Assembly: GCA_019084435.1 (NCBI GenBank)
Contig: JAHRFV010000119.1
Coordinates: 1-49,546 of the forward strand
DNA length: 49,546 nucleotides
From: Dethiosulfatibacter sp.
Lineage (GTDB): Bacteria; Bacillota_A; Clostridia; Tissierellales; Dethiosulfatibacteraceae
Reading direction: 5' to 3'
In this document: positions 40,522 through 48,530 of the stretch, one piece after another
Numbering within the stretch: the stretch's first letter is position 1
Layout of the letters: the number at the start of each line of letters is the position of its first letter
The notes under the pieces: generated by a model
The model's input: the letters and a program-made list of their open reading frames with translations, nothing else
What the model was told of the DNA's origin: nothing
The model's database searches: none
Translations under genes and position numbers: made by a program

Positions 40522-41430
40522 ATGCAATTGATACAAGACAACGACATAATATTTAATAATACTTGCATCACATTTGGATATTTTAACAGCCTTCACAAAG
40601 GACATCGTTCGGTAATCAGTCGATTGATTGAACAGGAATCTAAAGGATTCAATTCTTTATTGTTGTGTCTGGAAAAGGATCAGAGAATCGTTACAGATAC
40701 TAAATGCGACATATATACCATGGATGAGAAGTTTAGGATTCTGCAAAAGAACGGCCCCATGTTAATGGTATCATATCCATTTGCAGAGGTTATAGAATCA
40801 ATGGAGCCAGAGGAATTCATCAAAGAGATTTTAGTGGGGAGGCTTGATGCTAAAGTCATTGTTGCCGGCAATAACTGTCGATTTGGGAAGCATGGTGATG
40901 GTAATATACAAACTTTAAAAAAACTGTCTGACAAGTACGGCTATGAGCTCGTTTCTTGTGAGACAGTCAAATATGAAGAAAAGTCGATTACTGATGATTG
41001 GATAAATCATGAAATAATTGAGGGAGATATTGAAACCGCAAATACTTTGTTGGGAAGTCCATTCACTTTGTGGGGATCAGTAATCCATGGAAAAGCGCTG
41101 GGCAGAAAATTTGGTATGCCTACTGCTAATCTCAGACTTCCTGAGAATAAAATCATTCCTAAGCATGGCGTCTATGCCACAATGTCAAATATTGATGGTA
41201 AATGGATTAAAGGTCTCACCAACATTGGTCGGAGACCTTCTGTAGATGACCATACACATGTGTCAGTAGAGACATACCTTCTGGATTTTTCGGGAGATAT
41301 CTACGGAAAAGAAGTTAGTTTGGAGTTGCATCACTATATACGCGGGGTGAAAAAATTCAATAACCTGGAAGAAGTGACGCAACAGGTCAAACTTGATGTA
41401 ATAGTTGCTAATAATATGCTACTGACTTAA
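40522..41430 (+). CDS. ribF: Bifunctional riboflavin kinase/FAD synthetase-like protein (RibF)
   Basis: This 302-residue protein has an N-terminal nucleotidyltransferase domain with GYFNSLHKGH and a C-terminal riboflavin kinase domain with ALGRKFGMPTANL and NIGRRPSVDD, the RibF layout making FMN and FAD. The usual FDG before HxGH is FNS here, so the adenylyltransferase half may be altered. Being last in an operon with an RdhA-like gene rather than with rpsO/truB, it may be a second, specialised copy. The last 12 bases overlap the end of the convergent SLH gene. Confidence 0.88.
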   Translation: MQLIQDNDIIFNNTCITFGYFNSLHKGHRSVISRLIEQESKGFNSLLLCLEKDQRIVTDTKCDIYTMDEKFRILQKNGPMLMVSYPFAEVIESMEPEEFIKEILVGRLDAKVIVAGNNCRFGKHGDGNIQTLKKLSDKYGYELVSCETVKYEEKSITDDWINHEIIEGDIETANTLLGSPFTLWGSVIHGKALGRKFGMPTANLRLPENKIIPKHGVYATMSNIDGKWIKGLTNIGRRPSVDDHTHVSVETYLLDFSGDIYGKEVSLELHHYIRGVKKFNNLEEVTQQVKLDVIVANNMLLT

Positions 41431-42630
41431 CAGATCATACAATCGAACAGACAGAATCAATGACTGCTCTTTTGTTGCATTGCTTTTTGGTGCAATCTGA
41501 GCTTCGCTGATACCCTGGAGTATTCCTAGCTTATATAGCATCTGGACAGATGTTTTAGCATAATCAGATATGAGGTTCTCGTCGATAAATCGGATGTAAT
41601 CAGTGGAGACAGGGTAGGTAATGTCAAGTTTGGTCAACATCCTGTTAAATATCGTTACAATCTGCTCCCTCGTAATCAGTGCATTAGGTGCAAATTGATT
41701 ATTACCGACACCATTGACTAATCCTAGAGCAGCTGCAATCTCAACCTCTCTACTGGTTGTGTCTGAAAAAGTGATTCGAGGCAAATCATTCGGAACACCC
41801 CGTACAACCTCATACAGTTTTATGATCACTTCTGTGAAATCCTTTCTTGTAATGAAATTCGTATAGCCGTGACTGGTGTTGTCAGTTATAATACTTAATT
41901 CTCTAGCATCAGAAACCCCTTCGATTGCCCAAAATGAAGGTGTTGCCGTAGTTGTAGGTTCTGTTTTTATTAGGTAGGGATTAGCAACCAGTATGTTACC
42001 AGGACCATTTATTGCAAATTGAAAATTCATGGTGCTGATGTCACTTATATCAACAGCAACCTGCTGCCATTGGTTGGAAACTGTTATGGCATGTTTTATT
42101 TGCCAGGTGGAATTGTGGATGTAGATATTGAATCCTTCTGTCAGATAGTTCAATGGATTAGATCTCGTCCCGCTCGAGATATTAAATGGTTGGTTGGTCG
42201 CAGGCGCATAGGCATATGTTGACAGATAGTTTTCATAACTGCTGTACTGCGTACCCAGGTAGGATGGATTCAGTTGCCATTGGATGAATGCTTCCAAATC
42301 TCCGAACTGATCTTGAGATACGGCGACCACATCAAACACTAGCTCACTGTAACCTGCAACATCTACTGTGATATATTGGTCAGATGATCTTCTTGCACCA
42401 CCCTTGTAAGACGAGTAAAAACCTTCATTGAAATCAGTCTTACCAGTTGAGTGAATTTTATTTATGATTTGACTGTCTTCTGACGTGATTTTTATAGCAT
42501 TGCCATTTGCTATGAAAAAGTTATCCGAACTATTTACCAGTGATAAATTGGTTTGAGCGTATGCTATGGTGTTTATTGTCAACAACATTATAATCAATAG
42601 GATCGTTATTTTTTGTCTTGAATGTTTCAT
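41419..42630 (-). CDS. SLH-domain secreted protein with a unique N-terminal domain
   Basis: This 403-residue protein has a signal peptide (~1-25, ending AYA-Q) and a beta-rich domain of unknown family (~27-225, with DQYITVDVAGYSELVFDVV). Two to three S-layer homology repeats follow (~240-400, GLVNGVGNNQFAPNALITRE and GILQGISEAQIAPKS). The wall-anchoring part shares the VGNNxFAP motif with the SLH protein at 29877, but there the anchor is N-terminal. AAGGAGGG precedes the ATG. It meets ribF tail to tail with a 12-base coding overlap. Confidence 0.87.
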   Translation of the reverse strand: MKHSRQKITILLIIMLLTINTIAYAQTNLSLVNSSDNFFIANGNAIKITSEDSQIINKIHSTGKTDFNEGFYSSYKGGARRSSDQYITVDVAGYSELVFDVVAVSQDQFGDLEAFIQWQLNPSYLGTQYSSYENYLSTYAYAPATNQPFNISSGTRSNPLNYLTEGFNIYIHNSTWQIKHAITVSNQWQQVAVDISDISTMNFQFAINGPGNILVANPYLIKTEPTTTATPSFWAIEGVSDARELSIITDNTSHGYTNFITRKDFTEVIIKLYEVVRGVPNDLPRITFSDTTSREVEIAAALGLVNGVGNNQFAPNALITREQIVTIFNRMLTKLDITYPVSTDYIRFIDENLISDYAKTSVQMLYKLGILQGISEAQIAPKSNATKEQSLILSVRLYDLLSQ

Positions 42631-42645
42631 AGTCTAAACCCTCCT

Positions 42646-42665
42646 TATACCGGTTAATTGGTATA
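42646..42665. promoter_or_regulatory. Dyad in the leader of the SLH gene
   Basis: TATACC-n8-GGTATA sits just upstream of the ribosome site of the minus-strand SLH gene. It could be an operator or an RNA hairpin; no regulator is known. Confidence 0.4.
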
Positions 42666-42735
42666 TCTGATATCATAACATATTTTGTAGAAAAGCGTAA
42701 CCGATTTGGAAATGAGCACTGCAAAAAAAATATAC

Positions 42736-42764
42736 TTGGGAAATCTGAGAATTAAGTGTATAAT
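42736..42764 (+). promoter_or_regulatory. Promoter of the AI-2E-type permease gene
   Basis: TTGGGA (42736-42741), 17 bases and TATAAT (42759-42764), 43 bases before the ATG. Confidence 0.65.
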
Positions 42765-42807
42765 GTTTAAAAATAGAATAATTAGTAACTAAATATGGGG
42801 TAATTTA

Positions 42808-43917
42808 ATGGACATAAACTATAGGAGTTTTATAAAATTAGCAGTGATTGTAGGCTTGGTTCTCGCTGTTGTGTGGTATCTGCCTGAAGTTATCAGATTT
42901 GTTGGGATATTATTCAGTTACTTGATTCCATTTATCGTTGGATTATCAATAGCATTTGTATTGAATGTGCTAATGAGAATAATTGAAGAAAAGATTGTTT
43001 CGAGACTAAAATTAGGAAAATACCAGCGAATGGTTGCGTTTTTATTGACTCTTACGACGATGATAATGGCGGTTGTCATAGTGATTTTATTAATCATACC
43101 TGAAATAAGGAATACCTTTACTAATGTCTCTGAAGATTTGCCTTCTTTTCTAAAAAAAATAGAGAGCTGGATGATCTCTTTAAATATAAATGGTTTAGGA
43201 TTGAGTGATATAGAATTCAATTGGGAGAGTTTAACGGAATCTGCATATGATTTCATCACAAGGGGGGGACGTGGATTACTCAGTACAACCTGGGGTATTA
43301 CTTCTTCTATATTAGGTGTATTAGTCAATATAGCAATTGGTTTTGTTTTTTCTGTCTATATACTATTTCAAAAAGAGACACTTGGCAAACAAGCGAGAAA
43401 GCTGCTATATGCTTTTTTGAGTGAGGACACAGCAGACAGAATATTGGAAGTGGCTGCTTTAGCAAACGATGTATTTTCTAATTTTATTAAAGGTCAATTT
43501 TTCGAAGCGCTAATTTTTGGAATCTTGTGTTTTATTGGAATGACAGTCCTTTCTATGCCTTATGCAGTTGCCATATCAGCGCTAGTTGGTTTTACTGCGT
43601 TGATACCGTTGATAGGCGCGTTTGTCGGAACGGGATTAGGAGCATTTTTGATTATTATGATTTCACCGATTAAAGCACTCTGGTTTGTTGTCTTTATCAT
43701 TGTACTTCAACAGGTTGAGAGCAATTTGATTTATCCGAGAGTTGTGGGTACATCAGTAGGTTTACCAGGAATTTGGGTTTTGTTGGCAGTTACCATTGGG
43801 GCTGCCTCATTTGGTATTTTAGGTATTGTGATTGCTGTGCCTATAAGTGCTCTTTTATATAGCTTGTTGCGAACAGCAGTTGACAGGAGATTGAGTGAAA
43901 AAGGTAAAGAGATTTGA
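42808..43917 (+). CDS. AI-2E family transporter
   Basis: This 369-residue membrane protein has two hydrophobic helices at the N-terminus, a third near 70-95, a soluble stretch (~100-150) and five C-terminal helices, the standard AI-2E/UPF0118 profile. Conserved pieces include FVFSVYILFQKE, GLPGIWVLLAVTIGA and the QQVESNLIYPRVVG signature. Some members export autoinducer-2; others are Na+/H+ antiporters or of unknown role. It is transcribed alone. The ~120 bases after it hold no clear gene. Confidence 0.9.
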   Translation: MDINYRSFIKLAVIVGLVLAVVWYLPEVIRFVGILFSYLIPFIVGLSIAFVLNVLMRIIEEKIVSRLKLGKYQRMVAFLLTLTTMIMAVVIVILLIIPEIRNTFTNVSEDLPSFLKKIESWMISLNINGLGLSDIEFNWESLTESAYDFITRGGRGLLSTTWGITSSILGVLVNIAIGFVFSVYILFQKETLGKQARKLLYAFLSEDTADRILEVAALANDVFSNFIKGQFFEALIFGILCFIGMTVLSMPYAVAISALVGFTALIPLIGAFVGTGLGAFLIIMISPIKALWFVVFIIVLQQVESNLIYPRVVGTSVGLPGIWVLLAVTIGAASFGILGIVIAVPISALLYSLLRTAVDRRLSEKGKEI

Positions 43918-44029
43918 TGTATTTGCTAGCATATAGAAAGATATCATAGTAAATGGGTGATTATGTAAACCTTAAGAACCTGAGAGCAGTTGACTGTTTA
44001 TAATAGCAGAATATAGCAATTGGAGTGGT

Positions 44030-44058
44030 TTGACATTTTTTAGAGTTTGCGATATCAT
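44030..44058 (+). promoter_or_regulatory. Promoter of the amino acid ABC operon
   Basis: TTGACA (44030-44035), 17 bases and TATCAT (44053-44058). The start of transcription would be near 44065, giving a leader of about 90 bases. Confidence 0.65.
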
Positions 44059-44093
44059 TATATATCATAATTATTGTTCGAAAAATGCTTTAG

Positions 44094-44130
44094 AAACTGT
44101 GCATAATTATAAGTACAGTTTTTTTATGCA
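44094..44130 (+). terminator. Leader attenuator-like hairpin with a competing stem
   Basis: AAACTGT (44094-44100) pairs with ACAGTTT (44115-44121) and runs into T's, a short intrinsic terminator ahead of the coding region. TGCATAA (44100-44106) can instead pair with TTATGCA (44124-44130), which is exclusive of full terminator folding. No T-box or known riboswitch motif is visible. Confidence 0.45.
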
Positions 44131-44155
44131 AAAAATTAGAGAGAGGTGTTTTATT

Positions 44156-44932
44156 TTGTTGAACAAGAGAAGAATTATTATAGCATTAATCATTTCAATG
44201 ATGTTATTCGCATTTGCGGGATGTGCAACTGAAACAAAAACCCACGTTATGGAAGGCAAGTTTACAGTAGTCGGAAGCGGAGGTTATCCCCCGTTTAACT
44301 TCTTCCAGGATAATCAGGTTGTAGGATTTGACGTCGATACAGGACATGCTATAGCAGATCGTCTTGGATTGGAACTCAATTACGAGACATCAGCTTGGGA
44401 TGGATTGGTAGAAGGTTTGAAAGCAGGTCGCTATGATGGTATATTAGGCAGTATGGCTATAACGGAATCAAGAATGGAAGAGGTTAATTTTACTATTCCA
44501 TATTATTATTCTGGAGCGCAGTTAGTGGTCAGAAAAGATTCAGGTATTACCGACCCCAGTGAAATGTCTGGTAAGACTATAGCTGTGGCAACGGGAACAA
44601 ATTTTGTGCAAGATGCAGAAGGGTTAGGAGCTGAAGTCAGTTTATACGATGATGACAATGGCACTTTAATGGAGTTAATCAACGGACGTGTTGATGGCGT
44701 GATCACAGACCGTCTAGTGGCTGTTCAAGCTATGGCAGAAATGAACGGTGGAGATGAGTTAATGCTGTCAGGTGAGTTGCTGAGACTTGAAGAAATGGGT
44801 ATTGCAGTAAACAAGAACAATACAGAACTGCTTGATGAGCTTAATGCTATACTGGAAGAGATGCACGCAGATGGTACTTTGTCGGAGATTAGCCGAGACT
44901 GGCACAATGGTGAAGATATAACAGTCAAATAA
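44156..44932 (+). CDS. Polar amino acid ABC transporter substrate-binding lipoprotein
   Basis: This 258-residue class II solute-binding protein has a basic start, a hydrophobic helix and the lipobox AFAGC (Cys23). Its core shows SGGYPPFNFFQDNQVVGFDVD, GSMAITESRMEEVNFTIPYY and the second-lobe GRVDGVITDRL, typical of the His/Gln/cystine-binding group. The start is TTG 44156, 8 bases after AGAGAGGTG; a TTG next to it and an ATG at 44126 without a ribosome site are less likely. The second codon triplet of ligand residues cannot be assigned by eye. Confidence 0.9.
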   Translation: MLNKRRIIIALIISMMLFAFAGCATETKTHVMEGKFTVVGSGGYPPFNFFQDNQVVGFDVDTGHAIADRLGLELNYETSAWDGLVEGLKAGRYDGILGSMAITESRMEEVNFTIPYYYSGAQLVVRKDSGITDPSEMSGKTIAVATGTNFVQDAEGLGAEVSLYDDDNGTLMELINGRVDGVITDRLVAVQAMAEMNGGDELMLSGELLRLEEMGIAVNKNNTELLDELNAILEEMHADGTLSEISRDWHNGEDITVK

Positions 44933-44943
44933 AAGCAATTACT

Positions 44944-44967
44944 ACGGCTGCCAAGTAAGGCAGCCGT
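44944..44967 (+). promoter_or_regulatory. Intercistronic stem-loop between binding protein and permease
   Basis: ACGGCTGCC and GGCAGCCGT form a perfect 9-bp stem around AAGTAA, followed by CATCTTT. It probably protects or partly terminates the transcript after the binding-protein gene. A similar device follows the binding-protein gene at 9762. Confidence 0.65.
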
Positions 44968-44996
44968 CATCTTTCAAATGAAAAGGAGGGAGTACA

Positions 44997-45710
44997 ATTT
45001 ATAATTCGATTATTTTAAATACAACAGCATTTCTGTCAAGATTTGAATTTCCATGGGATATGTCGCTGATACCGGAATATTTCCCTGTTTTCTACAAACC
45101 AGCTCTTATGACACTCCAAATCACTACTTTTGGTATTCTGATGGGACTGTTTCTTGGGTTGTTTGCCGCACTACTCAGAATATCAAAATTCAAAATCTTG
45201 AGTGCGCCGGCAAGAGTATACATCTGGGCTATCAGAGGTACGCCTTTGTTACTGCAATTATTATTTATCTATTTTGGGTTAGTCAATATTGTTAACATAC
45301 CACGTATACCTGCAGCAATCATAGCATTAGGGATACATAACGGAGCTTATATAGCAGAAATCTTCAGAGGCTCAATACTAGCCGTTGATAGAGGCCAAAG
45401 GGAGGCAGCTTATTCATTAGGAATGACACCTTGGCTGGCTATGAAAAGGATCATATTGCCTCAGGCGTTCAAGCGTTCTGTTCCACCCTTAGGCAACCAG
45501 TTTATTATCGCTCTGAAGGATTCATCACTGGCAAGTGCGGCCTCTGTTCCGGAGTTATTGCTTCAGGCAAGGCAGTTGGGTTCTTCTACTTTCAGCTATA
45601 TGGAAATGCTGTTTATCGCTGGTATCTATTACCTGATTATGACAACAGCTCTGACATTTATGGTTGGAAGACTGGAAAAAAGACTGAGTGTCAGCGATCA
45701 CAGGGTATAG
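44997..45710 (+). CDS. Amino acid ABC transporter permease (His/Glu/Gln family), apparent ATT start
   Basis: This inner-membrane permease has 237 residues if started at ATT 44997. The family motifs are TLQITTFGILMG, FRGTPLLLQLLFIYFG-type (IRGTPLLLQ) and the EAA loop IFRGSILAVDRGQREAAYSLGM. AAGGAGGG at 44983-44990 lies 6 bases from ATT 44997. No ATG, GTG or TTG is in frame until ATG 45060, which has no ribosome site. The residues added by the ATT start (ending RFEFPWDMS) look like the usual N-terminus of this family. If the ATT reading is wrong, the start is 45060 (216 residues). Confidence 0.85.
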   Translation: MYNSIILNTTAFLSRFEFPWDMSLIPEYFPVFYKPALMTLQITTFGILMGLFLGLFAALLRISKFKILSAPARVYIWAIRGTPLLLQLLFIYFGLVNIVNIPRIPAAIIALGIHNGAYIAEIFRGSILAVDRGQREAAYSLGMTPWLAMKRIILPQAFKRSVPPLGNQFIIALKDSSLASAASVPELLLQARQLGSSTFSYMEMLFIAGIYYLIMTTALTFMVGRLEKRLSVSDHRV

Positions 45711-45722
45711 GAGGTAACATAT

Positions 45723-46445
45723 ATGATTGAAATAAAGAATTTAAGTAAATGGTATGGCAAACTGCAAGTACTAAAAGACATTAATTTGAGTGTAGCAGAG
45801 AAAGAGGTTGTTGTGATTATCGGAGCTTCAGGATCAGGCAAGAGTACACTTCTCAGATGTGTCAATTTTTTGGAGAAACCGCAAAAGGGCAGCATCAACA
45901 TTGATGGTACTTTGATCGACCCTAAAGGTAAAAATCTTCACCTCATACGACAAGAGGTAGGGATGGTTTTTCAGCATTTCAATCTATTTCCCCATAAGAC
46001 GGTTATGGGAAATGTCATTGAGGGGTTGACTCAAGTCAAAAAAGTACCATATGAAGAGGCAGAAAAGGAAGGGAGATTGCTGCTGGAAAAGGTCGGTTTA
46101 TCAGACAAAGCTGATAGCTATCCTTCGGTCATATCAGGTGGACAGAAGCAAAGAGTCGCTATTGCAAGAGCATTGGCCATGAATCCTAAGATAATGCTTT
46201 TTGATGAACCGACATCAGCTTTGGATCCTGAACTTGTCGGAGGTGTTTTAGAGGTTATGCAAGACCTGGCAAAAGAAGGAATGACAATGGTGGTTGTTAC
46301 CCATGAAATGGGATTTGCAAAAGAAGTAGCTGATCGAGTCATCTACATGGATGAAGGTATTATAATAGAAGAGGGCACACCAGAAGACATTTTTGACAAC
46401 CCTAAGCATGAAAGAACAAAGGAATTTCTGTCACAGATCCTATAG
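45723..46445 (+). CDS. Polar amino acid ABC transporter ATPase (GlnQ/HisP type)
   Basis: This 240-residue ATPase completes the importer encoded by the two upstream genes. Walker A is GASGSGKST, the Q-loop region [14 protein letters not shown], the signature [15 protein letters not shown], Walker [14 protein letters not shown] and the H-switch VTHEMGFA. Length is typical. GGAGG precedes the ATG, 12 bases after the permease stop. All motifs are intact. Confidence 0.95.
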   Translation: MIEIKNLSKWYGKLQVLKDINLSVAEKEVVVIIGASGSGKSTLLRCVNFLEKPQKGSINIDGTLIDPKGKNLHLIRQEVGMVFQHFNLFPHKTVMGNVIEGLTQVKKVPYEEAEKEGRLLLEKVGLSDKADSYPSVISGGQKQRVAIARALAMNPKIMLFDEPTSALDPELVGGVLEVMQDLAKEGMTMVVVTHEMGFAKEVADRVIYMDEGIIIEEGTPEDIFDNPKHERTKEFLSQIL

Positions 46446-46477
46446 AATCTATTTAATCCATAGAGATTTCAAATATG

Positions 46478-46501
46478 CGGAGGCTATATAGCTTCCGTTT
46501 T
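46478..46501 (+). terminator. Terminator of the amino acid ABC operon
   Basis: CGGAGGCTATATAGCTTCCG folds into an 8-bp stem with one wobble and is followed by TTTT. Confidence 0.75.
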
Positions 46502-46552
46502 ACGTTGTAGGAGGTTATTAACAATCATTTACATTATTTACTGCAATTTTTA

Positions 46553-46561
46553 TGGTATAAT
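46553..46561 (+). promoter_or_regulatory. Extended -10 promoter of the lipoprotein gene
   Basis: TGGTATAAT fits the extended -10 form, 60 bases before the ATG; the -35 is weak. Confidence 0.5.
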
Positions 46562-46621
46562 ATAGTTGTATTCAATATAATAAATGATGAAATAAAGAAA
46601 AATAAGTTCTCAGGAGGCAAT

Positions 46622-47371
46622 ATGATATTGAAAAGAATATTAACTATTGTTTTAATAATTGCTTTGGCAACCATGATATTTGGTTGTTCCAAACCACAAG
46701 AAAACCAGACAGACCCACCAACAAACACAACAGCACCAGTTGCATCTACAACTCAGCCGCCAGAAACCACCACTGTACAAACAACAACTGAAGTATCGAT
46801 CGAATTGGAGGGTTTTGAACTGCTTGAGACCATAAGTTACACTATGCCAGATAGCTATGTCATGGAAACTACAGTTAGCATGTCGGAAATGACATCAGTT
46901 ATGACAACATATTTTAAGGGTGAATCTCAACGCACCGAAAATGTCAACATGGGTATCAAGAGTATATCCATCTATGATGCAGATGAGGGAATAACCTATA
47001 TGTACAATGAGGGCGATTCAACTGGCTTTATGTCCAGTGATGATGTTTACCATGGCGAGGAGAGTGCAGTTGTGGACTGGGAAGGCACATCTCTAGCAGA
47101 AGCTTTTGCTGATCAGCCTGTAATCGAGGCAAAGATCGTAACGATTGATGGAAAGAAAGCTGTTTATATGGAGTTGGATAACTCCTATGAAGGATATCAA
47201 CAAGTAACAAGATTCTGGTATTCTGTCGAGTATCCAATACTCTACAGATATGAGATAGAAGATGGTGGAACCGTAATAGTGACAGGTGAGACCACAAAGC
47301 TAGAAATCAACATACCATTAGATGATTCATTGTTTGAAAAGCCAGAGGATATAGAATTCCAAAGCTTTTAA
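46622..47371 (+). CDS. Secreted lipoprotein with Thr/Pro linker, unknown function
   Basis: This 249-residue protein has a signal helix ending in the lipobox MIFGC (Cys22), then a ~40-residue Thr/Pro-rich linker and a beta-rich domain (~60-249). The domain alternates hydrophobic strands (YVMETTVSM, MTTYFKGESQRTENV, AVYMELDN, YPILYRYEIED). That strand pattern and the late EINIPLDDSLFEKPEDIEF resemble LolA/LppX-like lipoprotein folds, but I do not recognise the family. AGGAGG precedes the ATG. It is transcribed alone, with its own promoter and a strong terminator. Confidence 0.8.
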   Translation: MILKRILTIVLIIALATMIFGCSKPQENQTDPPTNTTAPVASTTQPPETTTVQTTTEVSIELEGFELLETISYTMPDSYVMETTVSMSEMTSVMTTYFKGESQRTENVNMGIKSISIYDADEGITYMYNEGDSTGFMSSDDVYHGEESAVVDWEGTSLAEAFADQPVIEAKIVTIDGKKAVYMELDNSYEGYQQVTRFWYSVEYPILYRYEIEDGGTVIVTGETTKLEINIPLDDSLFEKPEDIEFQSF

Positions 47372-47384
47372 TTAATTGCACAGT

Positions 47385-47415
47385 AAACCGATAGGCAATC
47401 GCCTATCGGTTTTTT
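47385..47415 (+). terminator. Strong terminator after the lipoprotein gene
   Basis: AAACCGATAGGC pairs perfectly with GCCTATCGGTTT around AATC, followed by T's. It lies between convergent genes. Confidence 0.9.
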
Positions 47416-47421
47416 GTTGGA

Positions 47422-47904
47422 TTACTCATTATCTTTGAATGAAAAATCTATTTTAGGAATCACGTCAGATAAATATCTGATTGAGGCCTCGAATTTTTCT
47501 GTATCGTCGCCTAAGGACTGCTCGATTTTTTTCATTGCATGCTTCAAAAACATGATTTCTCCCTCGGTCAACACTTGAATGGCCAAATCGGTAGGTTCAA
47601 TAAAAACGACTCGCCTATTTTCCTCATAAATGTGTCTGGTCACTAATTTTTTTGATACAAGTGATTTAACCAATTGAGATGCCTGTTGTTTACTGATACT
47701 CATTTTTTCAGATAACTGGGTCATGGTAAGCGACTTGAAGTCTTTTAAATAAACAACAGCTGCCATCTGGTGACGGTTCAAATTGTATTTTGTCCTAAAA
47801 AACTCCACAAAAGGTTTGCTTAAATATTCGTGATTCATCGAAACATAGAAAAAAAATAATGAAGCTAATTTATCTTTTGGAATTGAATTATCTTTGCTGG
47901 TCAT
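47422..47904 (-). CDS. MarR-family transcriptional regulator
   Basis: This 160-residue regulator has the MarR winged helix at ~40-110: LTMTQLSEKMSISKQQASQLVKSLVSKKLV is the helix-turn-helix (read in parts), with the wing IYEENRRVVFIEPTD. Dimerisation helices lie at both ends. GAGGTGAAC precedes the ATG. It is divergent from the small membrane peptide gene at 48167 and could regulate it across the ~260-base A/T-rich gap; that is inference from position. Confidence 0.9.
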   Translation of the reverse strand: MTSKDNSIPKDKLASLFFFYVSMNHEYLSKPFVEFFRTKYNLNRHQMAAVVYLKDFKSLTMTQLSEKMSISKQQASQLVKSLVSKKLVTRHIYEENRRVVFIEPTDLAIQVLTEGEIMFLKHAMKKIEQSLGDDTEKFEASIRYLSDVIPKIDFSFKDNE

Positions 47905-48004
47905 GCGTTCACCTCGATTGAAAAAATATTGTCAACATATTCTAACATATTATAAAAAAAAATCAAAAATAATTAAATTTATGTCAAAAAAGGGTTAAAT
48001 GAGG

Positions 48005-48033
48005 TAGACAAAATCAGTAAAATGTGTTAAATT
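48005..48033 (+). promoter_or_regulatory. Candidate promoter for the small peptide gene, in a long A/T-rich gap
   Basis: TAGACA (48005-48010), 17 bases and TAAATT (48028-48033). A second candidate, TTGACC at 48115-48120, has only a poor -10 near 48139. The gap 47905-48166 is over 75% A/T by eye and holds no other gene that I can see. If the first promoter is used, the leader is about 125 bases. Confidence 0.4.
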
Positions 48034-48166
48034 ATTAACTATAAAGTACATATATATTTACAGTAAATAAATGAGTATATTAATTAAATATTTAGTAATT
48101 AGACAATAATAATCTTGACCTGAAGAAAATAAAATTACTGGATATCAAAAAACCAGGAGGTTTAAG

Positions 48167-48379
48167 ATGAAAGAGAAAAAGGGTTATAAAAGTGTTTTAT
48201 TAATTGCTCTAACGTTATTGGCTTTGATTGTAGTCACAAATTTTGTTGAACCTCAGCCATGGGCTACTCTACCAGATCCCCTACAGGAACAGATTCAGTG
48301 CGAAACACCAGGGCACACTTATTTTACCGGTCTTAGTACACCGTGGTGTTGCGAATGGACTAGCGCAATTCAAGACTAA
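48167..48379 (+). CDS. 70-residue Cys-containing membrane peptide, unknown
   Basis: The peptide has a basic start (KEKKGYK), one hydrophobic helix at ~9-25 and a short outside tail rich in Pro, Trp and Cys. The tail reads QPWATLPDPLQEQIQC, then a HTYFTGLSTPWCCEW ending. There is a Cys at ~45 and an adjacent pair at ~62-63. The gene is well supported: CCAGGAGG lies 8 bases before the ATG and a textbook terminator follows. It is not a lipoprotein, as no Cys follows the helix. It could be a processed signalling or antimicrobial peptide or a small membrane subunit; I do not recognise it. Confidence 0.72.
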   Translation: MKEKKGYKSVLLIALTLLALIVVTNFVEPQPWATLPDPLQEQIQCETPGHTYFTGLSTPWCCEWTSAIQD

Positions 48380-48414
48380 TGAATCTGGAATCGATTAATA
48401 TCTTCAAGGAACAT

Positions 48415-48447
48415 GATAGGAGAAAACACACTCTCCTATCTTTTTTT
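48415..48447 (+). terminator. Terminator of the small peptide gene
   Basis: GATAGGAGA pairs perfectly with TCTCCTATC around an 8-base loop, followed by seven T's. Confidence 0.9.
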
Positions 48448-48480
48448 ATTAACGAAACTGGTAAAACAAGTCGCCATTTA

Positions 48481-48489
48481 TGTTATAAT
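48481..48489 (+). promoter_or_regulatory. Extended -10 promoter of the enoyl-CoA hydratase gene
   Basis: TGTTATAAT matches the extended -10 form, 41 bases before the ATG. The -35 is weak. Confidence 0.5.
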
Positions 48490-48530
48490 GAACTAAAATC
48501 AAGGTTTAAACCAAAAAGGAGGTATTGGTT

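Noticed and set aside
44030..44155. Longer start for the amino acid binding protein
   Set aside because: The frame is open through the promoter and leader hairpin, but the ribosome site supports TTG 44156.
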